Shown: in pieces, positions 25,098 through 34,280 of the stretch
Numbering within the stretch: the first letter of the stretch is position 1
Layout: every line of letters begins with the position of its first letter
Origin: Bacteroidota bacterium
Lineage (GTDB): Bacteria > Bacteroidota > Bacteroidia > Sphingobacteriales > Sphingobacteriaceae
Direction: 5' to 3'
DNA: 64,000 bases
NCBI GenBank assembly: GCA_023450085.1
Contig: JAEXHI010000023.1
Location: 1 to 64,000, forward strand
The notes under the pieces: generated by a model
Told to the model about the DNA's origin: nothing
Databases searched by the model: none
Seen by the model: the letters and a program-made list of their open reading frames with translations, nothing else
Position numbers and translations under genes: made by a program

Positions 25098-25841
25098 ATG
25101 TTAAGAAACTATAGCTTCCTACTATTAATATTAGGCTACTTATCTTCTTGTAATTATACTCAAGAAAATCATAAAAAAACAAATACGTTCTCTAGCAATG
25201 GCGTTAAGCAGGATAAAAAAAGTAAGCAATTAAAACCCAAAAACAGCTCTTGCTTTTGTGACAAGGACACCTTGATGAATACAGCAACAATATCTTGCGA
25301 CACCACTCAACTATCTAACAAAACCATTATTTATTGGCAATTTAACTGTGATAAAATTTGGCTAACGCTGGAGAATGAAAAGAAAGAAAAATTTATAATA
25401 GATGACAACCCTGTAGAATTATACGGTTATACTTACAGACTAGGTTATCATTTAACCAAAGAATTTCAAACTGGCGTACTATTTAGAAGTGGATGTCCTG
25501 CAAACGGCAATTGTATTTATACTCTTATTGACAAGTATAATGGAAAAATATTAGATGAATTTCATCAATTAATTTGCATTGAGGGCTATCCTGACGGTCA
25601 ATATCCATTTGACTTCGTAGTGTACTTTTCAGGAAACAAAGACCATATCATAATAGAATATATAGAAAGCAAGAAACGGCTACGAATACCTTTTCTTGAC
25701 AAACTAACCTCTGTTTTTCCGGAACAACAGTTTAAAGAGATGTTGCTTGACGGCAAGATATTGACATTAAAATACAACACAGATAAAAACGTTGTAGAAA
25801 CATTTAAGATTAACCTGGCCGATAAAAAATACCTTTTTTAA
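25098..25841 (+). CDS. predicted lipoprotein, unknown function
   Basis: A 247-residue protein with a lipobox (LILGYLSSC, Cys near residue 18). A Lys/Ser-rich linker containing SSCFCDKDT follows, then a soluble beta-rich domain (KTIIYWQFNCDKIWLTLENEKKEKF). I recognise no family. Several cysteines in the mature part (FCDKD, ISCD, FNCD, GCPANGNC) could form disulfides in the periplasm. It lies 11 bases after upp. Base composition is more AT-rich than its neighbours, which may mean recent acquisition. Confidence 0.7.
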   Translation: MLRNYSFLLLILGYLSSCNYTQENHKKTNTFSSNGVKQDKKSKQLKPKNSSCFCDKDTLMNTATISCDTTQLSNKTIIYWQFNCDKIWLTLENEKKEKFIIDDNPVELYGYTYRLGYHLTKEFQTGVLFRSGCPANGNCIYTLIDKYNGKILDEFHQLICIEGYPDGQYPFDFVVYFSGNKDHIIIEYIESKKRLRIPFLDKLTSVFPEQQFKEMLLDGKILTLKYNTDKNVVETFKINLADKKYLF

Positions 25842-25878
25842 TCTTTATTCTTAATTTCGTGCGAACATAAAAAAAGAA

Positions 25879-26568
25879 ATGATTAAGCACATTTTCTTCG
25901 ACCTTGACCATACCATTTGGGATTTTGACCGCAATGCACATGAAACTTTACTAGAACTATATGATTCTTATAAGCTTCAAGAACTAGGGCTTGCCTCAGC
26001 AGAGCAGTTCATCAGCACCTATACGGTAAATAATCATCAGCTTTGGGCACAATACCATGTGGGCAAAATCACTAAGCAAGCTTTAAGGGAAGAAAGATTT
26101 AGAAAAACATTTATCGACCTTGGCGTAAGCGCTGACCTCGTTCCAGAGAATTTTGAAAAAGATTACGTACGCCTAGGCCCTACCAAAACCAATCTTTTTG
26201 AAAGTGCGGAAAAGGTACTTGGCTACTTGCAACAGAAATATCCTTTGCACATTATTTCCAATGGTTTTAAAGAGGCCGTACTGACCAAAATGAGGGTCTC
26301 CAACCTCAACCCCTATTTCAAAAACGTAGTGATTTCTGAAGATGTAGGTGTCAATAAACCAGACAAAGCCATTTTTGAATATGCGCTAAATTTAGCACAA
26401 GCCAAAAAGCATGAGAGTATTATGATTGGTGATAGTCTGGAAGCAGATATTTATGGAGCTCAAAATTTTGGCATGAAAGCCATCTTCTTTAACCCGCTCA
26501 AGGCAGAAAAACCCAATGATGTAAACCAACAAATTCATCATTTGGAAGAACTGCTCAACCATTTTTAA
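25879..26568 (+). CDS. YjjG-family noncanonical pyrimidine nucleotidase (HAD superfamily)
   Basis: A 229-residue HAD phosphatase. Motif I is FFDLDHTIWDF (D8-x-D10-x-T12), motif II is HIISNGF, motif III is the lysine in VGVNKPDKAIF, and motif IV is MIGDSLEADIYGA. The WDFDRN and helical-cap pattern match YjjG proteins, which remove phosphate from noncanonical pyrimidine nucleotides to keep them out of DNA. Substrate choice is inferred. A TAATTTCG box about 20 bases upstream is one base off the -7 consensus. Confidence 0.88.
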   Translation: MIKHIFFDLDHTIWDFDRNAHETLLELYDSYKLQELGLASAEQFISTYTVNNHQLWAQYHVGKITKQALREERFRKTFIDLGVSADLVPENFEKDYVRLGPTKTNLFESAEKVLGYLQQKYPLHIISNGFKEAVLTKMRVSNLNPYFKNVVISEDVGVNKPDKAIFEYALNLAQAKKHESIMIGDSLEADIYGAQNFGMKAIFFNPLKAEKPNDVNQQIHHLEELLNHF

Positions 26569-26630
26569 CTTCCCTTAACATTTATTGGATTGATTTTGGC
26601 ATTGTCCAAACCACACACAAATGAATTCAT

Positions 26631-27635
26631 ATGAAGAAGTTAATCCTACTAGGTTTAATGGCACTACTGTCCGTTAACCTAAGCTTTGCACAAAGAAACC
26701 GCAGCAAAGCTGAAGTTTTTATCCAAATTGCCGACCGTGGAAACTTTAAAGTCTATTTAGATGAGGAGCTGGTTGGCTCAGCCAATGGAAGATTCCGTTT
26801 CTATGACGTCTACAATGCCCGTCCTGTATTGACGATCCTTGCCGGCTCAGAAAAAGTTTTTTCAAAAGAAATTACGGCCGCGTCCAATAAGAGGCTCATT
26901 TTCAACTTTTCCAAAAGAGGAGGTTTAAGCCTGTTGAAAGAACTTAGCATTTACAGGAACAATGTTTATGCCTTGGATGATTTTGATGACTATGCAGGAG
27001 CTTACAATACTGGAATAGTTCCTCCAGACAGACCAACAACACCTCCAAACAGAAACAGTTTTGAGGATTTACTTAGCCGTGTAAAAAACGAAGCTTTTGA
27101 TGATCAAAAGCTAAAGGTAATTAGTGCTTATTCTAGCCATACAGCACTTAACACTAAACAAATTGCACAATTGTTCCCTTTATTTTTTAAGGATGATAGT
27201 AAACTGATCCTGGCCAAACAGGAATTTCAATATGTAGTGGATCCACAGCAATTTTATTTACTAAAGGATGCCTTTACTTTTATGAGTACTAAGGATGAAT
27301 TCATGAAGTTTTTAGAAGGCCAAAAAACAGGTCAAATCAGAAATAGGCCAATGTCTGCAAGTGATTTTGATGCCTTTTACAAACGATTTAAAAGTGAAGC
27401 TTTTGACGACAATAAAACTGAATTGGCCAAAGTTGCGTTAATAAATGTAAAACTTACCAGCGAGCAGGTTAAAGAACTGATTGCTTGCTTTAGTTTTGAA
27501 GACAAAGGCTTGGATTTTGCCAAATGGGCATTCAGGGCTACCTTTGATAAAGAGAATTATTATACCGTTGCCGATAAATTTAGATTTCCAAGTAATAAAC
27601 AGGCATTACTGGATTTCATTAGCAAGCAAAAATAG
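26631..27635 (+). CDS. exported protein with two DUF4476 repeats
   Basis: A 334-residue protein with a clear signal peptide (MKKLILLGLMALLSVNLSFAQ). Residues of about 22-110 form a small beta domain (AEVFIQIADRGNFKVYLDEELVG). Two DUF4476 repeats follow, near 140-225 and 240-330. Both contain the same pattern: F...FKSEAFDDNK or VKNEAFDDQK, then LT..QV..LI..F.F....L..AK.A.....D...YY...D.F.F. DUF4476 is of unknown function and common in Bacteroidota. It is probably periplasmic. Confidence 0.85.
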   Translation: MKKLILLGLMALLSVNLSFAQRNRSKAEVFIQIADRGNFKVYLDEELVGSANGRFRFYDVYNARPVLTILAGSEKVFSKEITAASNKRLIFNFSKRGGLSLLKELSIYRNNVYALDDFDDYAGAYNTGIVPPDRPTTPPNRNSFEDLLSRVKNEAFDDQKLKVISAYSSHTALNTKQIAQLFPLFFKDDSKLILAKQEFQYVVDPQQFYLLKDAFTFMSTKDEFMKFLEGQKTGQIRNRPMSASDFDAFYKRFKSEAFDDNKTELAKVALINVKLTSEQVKELIACFSFEDKGLDFAKWAFRATFDKENYYTVADKFRFPSNKQALLDFISKQK

Positions 27636-27650
27636 CATCGAATTAATGAC

Positions 27651-28175
27651 ATGAAAGTCGAAAAAGTATATCAATCTATCTTGAAAACCGTTGATACCTA
27701 TCAACAAATGCTCCACCGCTTTGGCCCAGCTGATTTTCAGCAGGAGCCACCCATTGGCGGATGGAGCTACAGCGAGGTATATTCGCATATTTTCGACTCG
27801 AGTTTGCTATCGCTGTTAGCGATGAACAATTGTATTAAGGGAGATGGTCAGGTAAAGCCCACTGCCTTGGCGGTAAAATTCATTTTATGGTTAGGCATGT
27901 TGCCTCCAGGCAGAAAATACAAAGCGCCTCCTAAAATGGCGGAGAGGGTAAAAAAAATTACTCCTGCGGCCGCACAACAGTTCATTACCGATTTTGAACT
28001 ACAATTGGCTTTAGCCTACCCAAAAATCAAGAATGCCGATCTAAAAATCAAGACCAAACACCCAGTGATAGGTTACCTCAATGCCAAACATTGGCTTCGC
28101 TTTATTGAAATACACCTTAAACATCACCTGGCACAATTGAAACGTATCGAAAATAGTTTTAAGCAACAAAGCTAA
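27651..28175 (+). CDS. DinB-family protein
   Basis: A 174-residue four-helix-bundle protein of the DinB/YfiT type. The conserved elements are GGWSYSEVYSHIFDSSLLSL near residues 40-60 and LRFIEIHLKHHLAQLKRIE near the C-terminus. The histidines in these (including the HLKHH pair) are where family members bind a divalent metal. DinB-like proteins are often thiol transferases; the reaction here is unknown. The gene is 15 bases after the DUF4476 gene. Confidence 0.82.
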   Translation: MKVEKVYQSILKTVDTYQQMLHRFGPADFQQEPPIGGWSYSEVYSHIFDSSLLSLLAMNNCIKGDGQVKPTALAVKFILWLGMLPPGRKYKAPPKMAERVKKITPAAAQQFITDFELQLALAYPKIKNADLKIKTKHPVIGYLNAKHWLRFIEIHLKHHLAQLKRIENSFKQQS

Positions 28176-28181
28176 TTTTGC
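28174..28181 (+). promoter_or_regulatory. candidate -7 promoter box TAATTTTG for the flippase operon
   Basis: An exact TAnnTTTG box that overlaps the last two bases of the DinB gene and ends 12 bases before the flippase ATG. It is followed by CATCTTTG. No good -33 element is seen. If used, the leader would be only about five bases long. Confidence 0.45.
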
Positions 28182-28193
28182 ATCTTTGAGCCA

Positions 28194-29525
28194 ATGAAGT
28201 TGCCACACATTAAAGGTTTTGATCAAGATGCCCTGCATAAGTATTTTAAGAATACAGGTTGGTTGATTCTTGCTCGCGTGGGTAGTTTGTTGATCAAAGT
28301 TTTAGTTGGATTTGCTATTGCCAATTACCTAGGTAAAGATCAAAACGGCTTATTAAATTATCCTCAAGCCTTTATAGCCTTTTTCATAGCCGCAGCAGCC
28401 TTGGGCCTAGATGGCTTTACAACAAGGGAACTTTTAAAACATCCTGAAAAAAAGAATGAACTTTTAGGAACTGCATTAAGTTTAAAATTAATTGGCGGCC
28501 TACTAGCAATGCCTTTGATCTATATCGGGTATCTCGTTAACCAAAACTTTTTTACGCCCACACAAACGCCATTAAGTTATATTTTGATTATTGGGTTAAG
28601 CGGTATCACACAAGCTTTTTACATTACCGATAGTTATTTTCAAGCTACAGTACAAGCTAAATACGTAACGTTTACTCAAATATTTGGGAATATTATCTCC
28701 GCCCTGATCAAATTACTATTGATTTTAAACCATGCAGCATTAATTTGGTTCATTTGGGCAATATTTTTCGATACCGTCATTTTAGCTTTTGGCTATTTCT
28801 ATTTTTATCATAAAAAGGCCGGCAGTCTGTTCAAATGGAAATACGAAAAAAGTATTGCTAAACACCTGCTTTCCAACTCTTGGCCTTTAGCTTTCTCCGC
28901 TATTCTTGTTTCATTATACATGAAAATAGACCAACTCATGGTAGATAACTACTTAGGATCGGGGCAGCTTGGTATATATTCCACTGTTGTGCAACTAAGC
29001 GAGAGCTGGTATTTCATCCCTGTGGCCATTGTTACGTCGGTTTTCCCAGCAATTATGAATGCCAAGCGTGATGACCAAGAAAGGTACCAAAAGAGGTTAC
29101 AAAACATGTATGACCTAATGGTTTGGATGAGCTTAAGCATTGCAATCGTCACTACCTTTATATCACCTTTGGCTTATCGGATAATTTATAAGGAAGAATT
29201 TTGGAGTGGTGCACACGTCCTCTCCGTACATGTATGGGCCGGAATTTTTGTATTTCTGGGCTCTGCAAGCGGCCAATATCTTATTGCAGAAGGCTACACC
29301 AAAATTTCTTTAATTAGAACTGCCGTTGGGGCGGCCGTAAACATTGCATTGAATATATATCTTATTCCAAAATTTGGGATTATGGGTGCAGCAATTGCTA
29401 CGCTTGCCGCTTATTTTGTGGCAACATTCTTCATCCTTGCTATTCCAAAAACACATAGACAAGGTTTAATGATGTTAAAATCAGTATTTTTGGTTTCTTT
29501 ATTTCAGAAAATTTTTAAACGTTGA
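28194..29525 (+). CDS. polysaccharide flippase (Wzx/MATE-like)
   Basis: A 443-residue integral membrane protein with about 12 helices. It moves lipid-linked glycan units across the inner membrane. Family features include an N-terminal helix with WLILARVGSLLIKVLVGFAIANYLGKD, the central MKIDQLMVDNYLGSGQLGIYSTVVQLSESWYFIPVAI, and FPAIMNAK. The last four bases overlap the next gene's start (TTGA), indicating translational coupling to the methyltransferase. The glycan it serves is not identifiable from the window. Confidence 0.9.
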   Translation: MKLPHIKGFDQDALHKYFKNTGWLILARVGSLLIKVLVGFAIANYLGKDQNGLLNYPQAFIAFFIAAAALGLDGFTTRELLKHPEKKNELLGTALSLKLIGGLLAMPLIYIGYLVNQNFFTPTQTPLSYILIIGLSGITQAFYITDSYFQATVQAKYVTFTQIFGNIISALIKLLLILNHAALIWFIWAIFFDTVILAFGYFYFYHKKAGSLFKWKYEKSIAKHLLSNSWPLAFSAILVSLYMKIDQLMVDNYLGSGQLGIYSTVVQLSESWYFIPVAIVTSVFPAIMNAKRDDQERYQKRLQNMYDLMVWMSLSIAIVTTFISPLAYRIIYKEEFWSGAHVLSVHVWAGIFVFLGSASGQYLIAEGYTKISLIRTAVGAAVNIALNIYLIPKFGIMGAAIATLAAYFVATFFILAIPKTHRQGLMMLKSVFLVSLFQKIFKR

Positions 29526-30169
29526 ACAAACTACAAGCACTAGCAACACTTCTATCTAAACCAAAGCGTTTAGCTGCTCTTTTATCATATGGTCATAAAG
29601 GCTATTTAGCTAGCATTGGATGGTTTACAGCTTTCGATAACCGCCAAGCGGTAGATGCGCACAATCAGCCTATTCCTTGGGTAACCTATTCGTTCATCGA
29701 TTTTATCAAAGACAGATTAAACAAAAACCTATCGGTATTTGAATATGGTTCTGGCAACTCTACTTTATTTTATGCGAAGCATGTAAAACGAGTAGTTTCT
29801 GTAGAACATGATGAAGCTTGGTACAATAAAATTGTAAACCAAAAAGCACCAAATGCTGAAATGATTTTCACTAAACTAGAAACCAATGGAGAATATAGCC
29901 AAAAGGCGAAACTACTAGGGGAAAAGTTTGAGGTAATAATTGTGGATGGAAGAGACCGAGTAAATTGCTGCAAGTATAGCATTAACGCACTAACCGAAAA
30001 CGGGGTGTTGGTTTTAGACGATTCGGAACGTGATGTTTACGAAGAAGCGAGAGCATTTTTGAAGGCAGAAGGCTTTAAAGAACTATCGTTCTCTGGTATT
30101 TCTCCTGGATTGTTTTACAACAAGGCAACCTCTGTTTTTTACAAAGCAACCAACTGTTTAGATATCTAA
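29522..30169 (+). CDS. SAM-dependent methyltransferase-like protein
   Basis: A 215-residue Rossmann-fold protein. FEYGSGNSTLFYAKH is the SAM-binding motif I, VVSVEHDEAW motif II, and VIIVDGRDRVNCC the acidic post-motif. It resembles FkbM- and class I methyltransferases found in glycan clusters. Translation seems to start at a TTG that overlaps the flippase stop, because no ATG precedes motif I closely enough. Coupling with the flippase and the following glycosyltransferase suggests glycan decoration. Confidence 0.75.
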   Translation: MNKLQALATLLSKPKRLAALLSYGHKGYLASIGWFTAFDNRQAVDAHNQPIPWVTYSFIDFIKDRLNKNLSVFEYGSGNSTLFYAKHVKRVVSVEHDEAWYNKIVNQKAPNAEMIFTKLETNGEYSQKAKLLGEKFEVIIVDGRDRVNCCKYSINALTENGVLVLDDSERDVYEEARAFLKAEGFKELSFSGISPGLFYNKATSVFYKATNCLDI

Positions 30170-30195
30170 GCCTAAAAGTAGAATTAATTTGATTT

Positions 30196-31098
30196 ATGCA
30201 AAATCTGGCCCCTATAGCTTTATTTGTTTACAACCGTCCGCAGCATACAGAACGTACAGTGAAGTTTTTACAACAAAACAAGCTTGCTGCCGATAGCCGT
30301 TTATATATCTTCTCTGACGGGCCTAAAACGTCAAATGATGAAGAAAAAGTAAACGAAGTAAGAACGTTCATCAAAACGATAGAAGGTTTTAAATCGGTGA
30401 AGGTGGTGGAAAGCAAAACCAACAAGGGGCTTGCGAACTCCATCATTGAAGGGGTCACCATGCTTAATCAAAATTATGGGCAGGTGATTGTTTTTGAAGA
30501 TGACCTCATTACTTCTCCCCATACCCTAACCTATTTTAACGAAGCCCTAAACATTTACAGGAATGAAAATCAAGTAATGCACATCGGGGCTTACATGTAT
30601 CATTTAAAAGAAGAAAATTTACCAGAAAGTTTCTTCTACAGAGCAGCTACCAGTTGGGGCTGGGCAACTTGGCAAAGAGCTTGGCAACATTTCGAACCCA
30701 ATATCGATACCTTGCTAGCGCAATTTAATGCCCGTAAAATTCATGAGTTTTCGATAGAAGGCACCATGAATTTCTGGAAACAGATGCAGGATTTTAAACG
30801 TGGTAGAAATAACTCATGGGCCATTCGTTGGTATGCTTCCATATTCCTAAAAGGAGGATTAACCCTCAATCCATCTCAATCTCTAGTGAACAACATTGGT
30901 CATGACGGCAGCGGTGTGCACTCTGGCATTAACGATATTTATAACGTCATCATCAACCCAAAACCTATTACTGTTTTCCCAACGCAAATTAACGAGGACA
31001 AAAATGCTTATGCAGCCATTAAAAATTTCTTGGCGGGCAGAAAAGGTAGTCTATGGGCTAGGGTTAAACGTTACGTTAGAGAAAAGCTAATTAAATAG
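30196..31098 (+). CDS. glycosyltransferase (GT-A fold, GNT-I-like)
   Basis: A 300-residue protein opening LAPIALFVYNRPQHTERTVKFLQQN, the nucleotide-sugar binding start of GT-A enzymes in the GNT-I/GT2-like group. VIVFEDDLITSP is the metal-binding DxD equivalent, and SWGWATWQRAWQHF and NNSWAIRWYASIFLKGGLTLNPS follow as in family members. It would transfer a sugar onto a cell-surface glycan. It is 26 bases after the methyltransferase in the same operon. Confidence 0.85.
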   Translation: MQNLAPIALFVYNRPQHTERTVKFLQQNKLAADSRLYIFSDGPKTSNDEEKVNEVRTFIKTIEGFKSVKVVESKTNKGLANSIIEGVTMLNQNYGQVIVFEDDLITSPHTLTYFNEALNIYRNENQVMHIGAYMYHLKEENLPESFFYRAATSWGWATWQRAWQHFEPNIDTLLAQFNARKIHEFSIEGTMNFWKQMQDFKRGRNNSWAIRWYASIFLKGGLTLNPSQSLVNNIGHDGSGVHSGINDIYNVIINPKPITVFPTQINEDKNAYAAIKNFLAGRKGSLWARVKRYVREKLIK

Positions 31099-31268
31099 TT
31101 TAAGAAACTGTCCCGCACTTTCCTTTCTATCAAATATTCCGTAGCAAATCATCTGCTTCTAATATAGAATTTTAGTGTTCTTTTACTATCTTAGGGATAA
31201 CATACGCTGCCGTCTCCCCAATTTGCCCTAAAATCCCTATTACATTACCTAACCGAAAATAATCCTTC

Positions 31269-32726
31269 ATGAAACTTCTTACCTTCACCTACCTAAATTT
31301 GGTGTTGTGCACTACTTTATTTGCACAAAACACAACTCCTAAACCTTATGGTGCCATACCTTCTACTCGACAATTAGCATGGCATAACATTGAACTCTAT
31401 GGCTTAATACACTTTACCCCCACTACATTTGAAAACAAGGAATGGGGATATGGCGATGCAGATCCCGCAAAGTTTAGTCCAACGGAATTTAATGCCGAAC
31501 AGATTGTTTTAGCGGCAAAAGCTGGAGGGTTAAGAGCCATAATTTTGGTAGCAAAACACCATGATGGTTTTGCATTATGGCCTACCAAAACAACACCCTA
31601 TAACATTACCAAAAGTCCCTATAAAAATGGCAAAGCCGATATGGTAAAGGAGTTTGAAACCGCAGCCAGAAAACATGGACTTAAATTTGGCGTTTATTGT
31701 TCTCCTTGGGACAGAAACAATCCATACTATGGCACAGAAAAGTATCTCTCCATTTATCAGGAACAATTAAGGGAACTTTATACTAATTACGGACCGCTTT
31801 TTATGAGCTGGCACGATGGGGCCAATGGTGGCGATGGCTATTACGGAGGCGCCAAAGAAAAACGAGCCATTGATAACACCACCTACTATGATTGGAATAA
31901 TACTTGGAAAATCACAAGAAAGCTACAACCTACTGCAAATATCTTTAGCGACGTTGGTTTGGACGTACGCTGGGTAGGCAACGAGAAAGGAACTGCTGCC
32001 GAAACTAGTTGGGCCACTTTCACGCCCATGCCGCCACAGGGGAAAAATGTTGCAGTACCAGGCCAAGCCAATTACCCTGAAAGTCCAGCTGGCATTAGGA
32101 ATGGAAAATTTTGGATGCCGGCAGAATGCGATGTGCCTTTAAGAAGTGGCTGGTTCTTCCATGCCAATGAAAAACCCAAAACACCCGAACAGTTGTTTGA
32201 CCTTTACCTCAAAAGCGTTGGCAGAGGTGCTGGGCTAGATTTAGGCCTTGCCCCTGACCAAAGAGGTCTTTTGCATGAAGATGATGTGGATGCCCTGAAT
32301 AAATTCGGTGCTATACTAGCCAAAACCTTTTCAAATAATTTGGCTTCCAAAGCAACAATAGTAGCTAGCAATACCAGAGGTTCAAATTTTAAAACTGGCC
32401 ATCTAAAAGATAACAACAAGAGTACCTATTGGGCAACAAACGACAATGTAAAAAACGCAACCATTTCCCTAAGCTTCAAAGCACCAATTACTTTTGACAT
32501 CATCAGCCTTCAAGAATATATTCCACTGGGCCAAAGGATTGAACAATATCACATTGAAGCGTTAATAGACGAAAAATGGCAACAAATAGCAAAAGGAGAA
32601 AGCATTGGTGCTAAACGATTAATTAAATTGGACAAACCTATCTCTTCGCAGTTGATACGGGTAAATATTAACAAGTGCCCCGTAGCAATTACGCTGAGCG
32701 AAATAGGTCTCTTTTTATTGAGGTAA
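31269..32726 (+). CDS. exported GH29 alpha-L-fucosidase with C-terminal F5/8 type C domain
   Basis: A 485-residue enzyme with a signal peptide (ending TTLFAQ). The catalytic TIM barrel has the GH29 opening (WHNIELYGLIHFTPTTFENKEWGYGD), ILVAKHHDGFALWPTKTTPYNI, and the nucleophile Asp in MSWHDGANGG near residue 183. The last 130 residues form an F5/8 type C (discoidin) sugar-binding domain (STYWATNDNVKNATISLSF). It releases L-fucose from glycans, with the exact linkage unknown. No other fucose genes are adjacent. The last 12 bases overlap the end of the convergent rhomboid gene. Confidence 0.93.
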   Translation: MKLLTFTYLNLVLCTTLFAQNTTPKPYGAIPSTRQLAWHNIELYGLIHFTPTTFENKEWGYGDADPAKFSPTEFNAEQIVLAAKAGGLRAIILVAKHHDGFALWPTKTTPYNITKSPYKNGKADMVKEFETAARKHGLKFGVYCSPWDRNNPYYGTEKYLSIYQEQLRELYTNYGPLFMSWHDGANGGDGYYGGAKEKRAIDNTTYYDWNNTWKITRKLQPTANIFSDVGLDVRWVGNEKGTAAETSWATFTPMPPQGKNVAVPGQANYPESPAGIRNGKFWMPAECDVPLRSGWFFHANEKPKTPEQLFDLYLKSVGRGAGLDLGLAPDQRGLLHEDDVDALNKFGAILAKTFSNNLASKATIVASNTRGSNFKTGHLKDNNKSTYWATNDNVKNATISLSFKAPITFDIISLQEYIPLGQRIEQYHIEALIDEKWQQIAKGESIGAKRLIKLDKPISSQLIRVNINKCPVAITLSEIGLFLLR

Positions 32727-34265
32727 AGGCGACGAGACACGCCCCAAACTGTCTCTAAACTTGGCCTGCATTTTCATAAGGTTATTAATCTTATCAGATA
32801 CCTGCTCCTTATATAAATGATCATTTTGAACATCTTTTAATAAAAGGGCTGCTGCTTCGTGGGTTTCTTTGGCTAGTTTCGTTTTTAGTTCTTTATCCAA
32901 GGTAAAACGATCATTCAGCCTTAGCTTAGCCATTTTTTCCACGATCAGCAAATTTGCTTTACTTGGCTTAATTCCATAACGGTAAACGTATTGAACTTTT
33001 TCGGCTTTTGAATAGCCGGCCTTCATCCACAATACTTGGTTAAAAGCATATACGTTTTGATCATACTCACGTTTCAACCCCATAAATTCTTCATGTTGAT
33101 AAACGGTGGTAAAAGCGAAAATGCCATAATTAAAAGCCCCAAATACTCCCAACACTAAAGCATATTTTGTTACAGGATATACTTTCTTCATTCCCCATCG
33201 ATGATCGAAAACCAAGAGGTAAGTGATCACAAAACCAGAAATCAAACCACCCAAATGACAGGCATTATCTACCCTAGGGCTAATACTGCCATTAATTAAC
33301 ATAATGGCCAGCACAAAAACAGTACTCACCAATAAAGCCTTGTTCGCATTTCTTTCAAAAAACTTATTCATCAGCAAAGCCATCATGGCACCAAAAAGTC
33401 CCATAATAGCTCCCGAAGCACCTACCGTGTAAATATTTTCGTGATAAGCAATACTGGTTAAACCAGCACAAATGCCACTCAACACATAAATCAGTAAAAA
33501 TTTCTTCCAACCAATTTTATTTTCAAGCATAAGCCCCAAATAAACAAAGGCGTACATATTGAAGAAAAGATGCCTAAAGGAACCATGTAAAAACTGATAG
33601 CTAATTAAGCGCCAATAATCTCCTTCCAAAACTAGCTTTCTATTAAGCGAACCCAATATGTCAAGCTGCATAAAAATTCTGGTGATTTCTTCAGGAGGTA
33701 CGTGTCGCGCAACCAAAAACATAGGTGTAGCAATCAACACGCCAATCCAAGCTAAAAAGCAAAACACATTTAACCATAATAGAATTGGCGAAGCGATGTA
33801 ACCTTTTCTGGGAGCGAATAGATAAAAGACATTCTTCATTTTATCTTTTACCGCCAGTGGTGCCCGCTCAAAATAGTGGTCATCTTGCTGCTCCGCAAAC
33901 TCATGAAAAGCCCGTACCTGTTCTTCCCACTGCTCACTCAAATGGTATTGTACATACTCAAATTCGTGAAACAGCTTTTCTAAATTGGCAGCATTTTTCC
34001 CATAATCATTAAAAAGCAGTTGCATGCCCACGCATTCGCTCTTCACTACGGCAAAGTTACCGTGAATACGCACGGTTACCTCTTCGCTGTAAGATTGAAA
34101 TGAAAGTGGAGTATAGGCAATAATACCTGATTCAGAGACATGGCTCAACTTCCAACCGAGGTTTTCGAAAGCCTGCCTAACAATAATCAAATACTTGTCT
34201 GAAGGAAAATCAGATAAGGGAATAAATTTTTCAACCTTGGGAGAATATCCCCAACTGATACTCAT
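32715..34265 (-). CDS. rhomboid-family intramembrane serine protease with long N- and C-terminal extensions
   Basis: A 516-residue membrane protease. The rhomboid core of about six helices has LHGSFRHLFFNMYAF in helix 2. The catalytic Ser lies in GASGAIMGLFG near residue 283, with the paired His in NACHLGGLISG near residue 336. The family core is about 200 residues. Here about 150 soluble residues precede it and about 130 helical residues follow. The role of these extensions is unknown. It may be cotranscribed with the methyltransferase gene 15 bases before its start. Confidence 0.92.
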   Translation of the reverse strand: MSISWGYSPKVEKFIPLSDFPSDKYLIIVRQAFENLGWKLSHVSESGIIAYTPLSFQSYSEEVTVRIHGNFAVVKSECVGMQLLFNDYGKNAANLEKLFHEFEYVQYHLSEQWEEQVRAFHEFAEQQDDHYFERAPLAVKDKMKNVFYLFAPRKGYIASPILLWLNVFCFLAWIGVLIATPMFLVARHVPPEEITRIFMQLDILGSLNRKLVLEGDYWRLISYQFLHGSFRHLFFNMYAFVYLGLMLENKIGWKKFLLIYVLSGICAGLTSIAYHENIYTVGASGAIMGLFGAMMALLMNKFFERNANKALLVSTVFVLAIMLINGSISPRVDNACHLGGLISGFVITYLLVFDHRWGMKKVYPVTKYALVLGVFGAFNYGIFAFTTVYQHEEFMGLKREYDQNVYAFNQVLWMKAGYSKAEKVQYVYRYGIKPSKANLLIVEKMAKLRLNDRFTLDKELKTKLAKETHEAAALLLKDVQNDHLYKEQVSDKINNLMKMQAKFRDSLGRVSSPLPQ

Positions 34266-34280
34266 GAGCCTTAATTCTTT

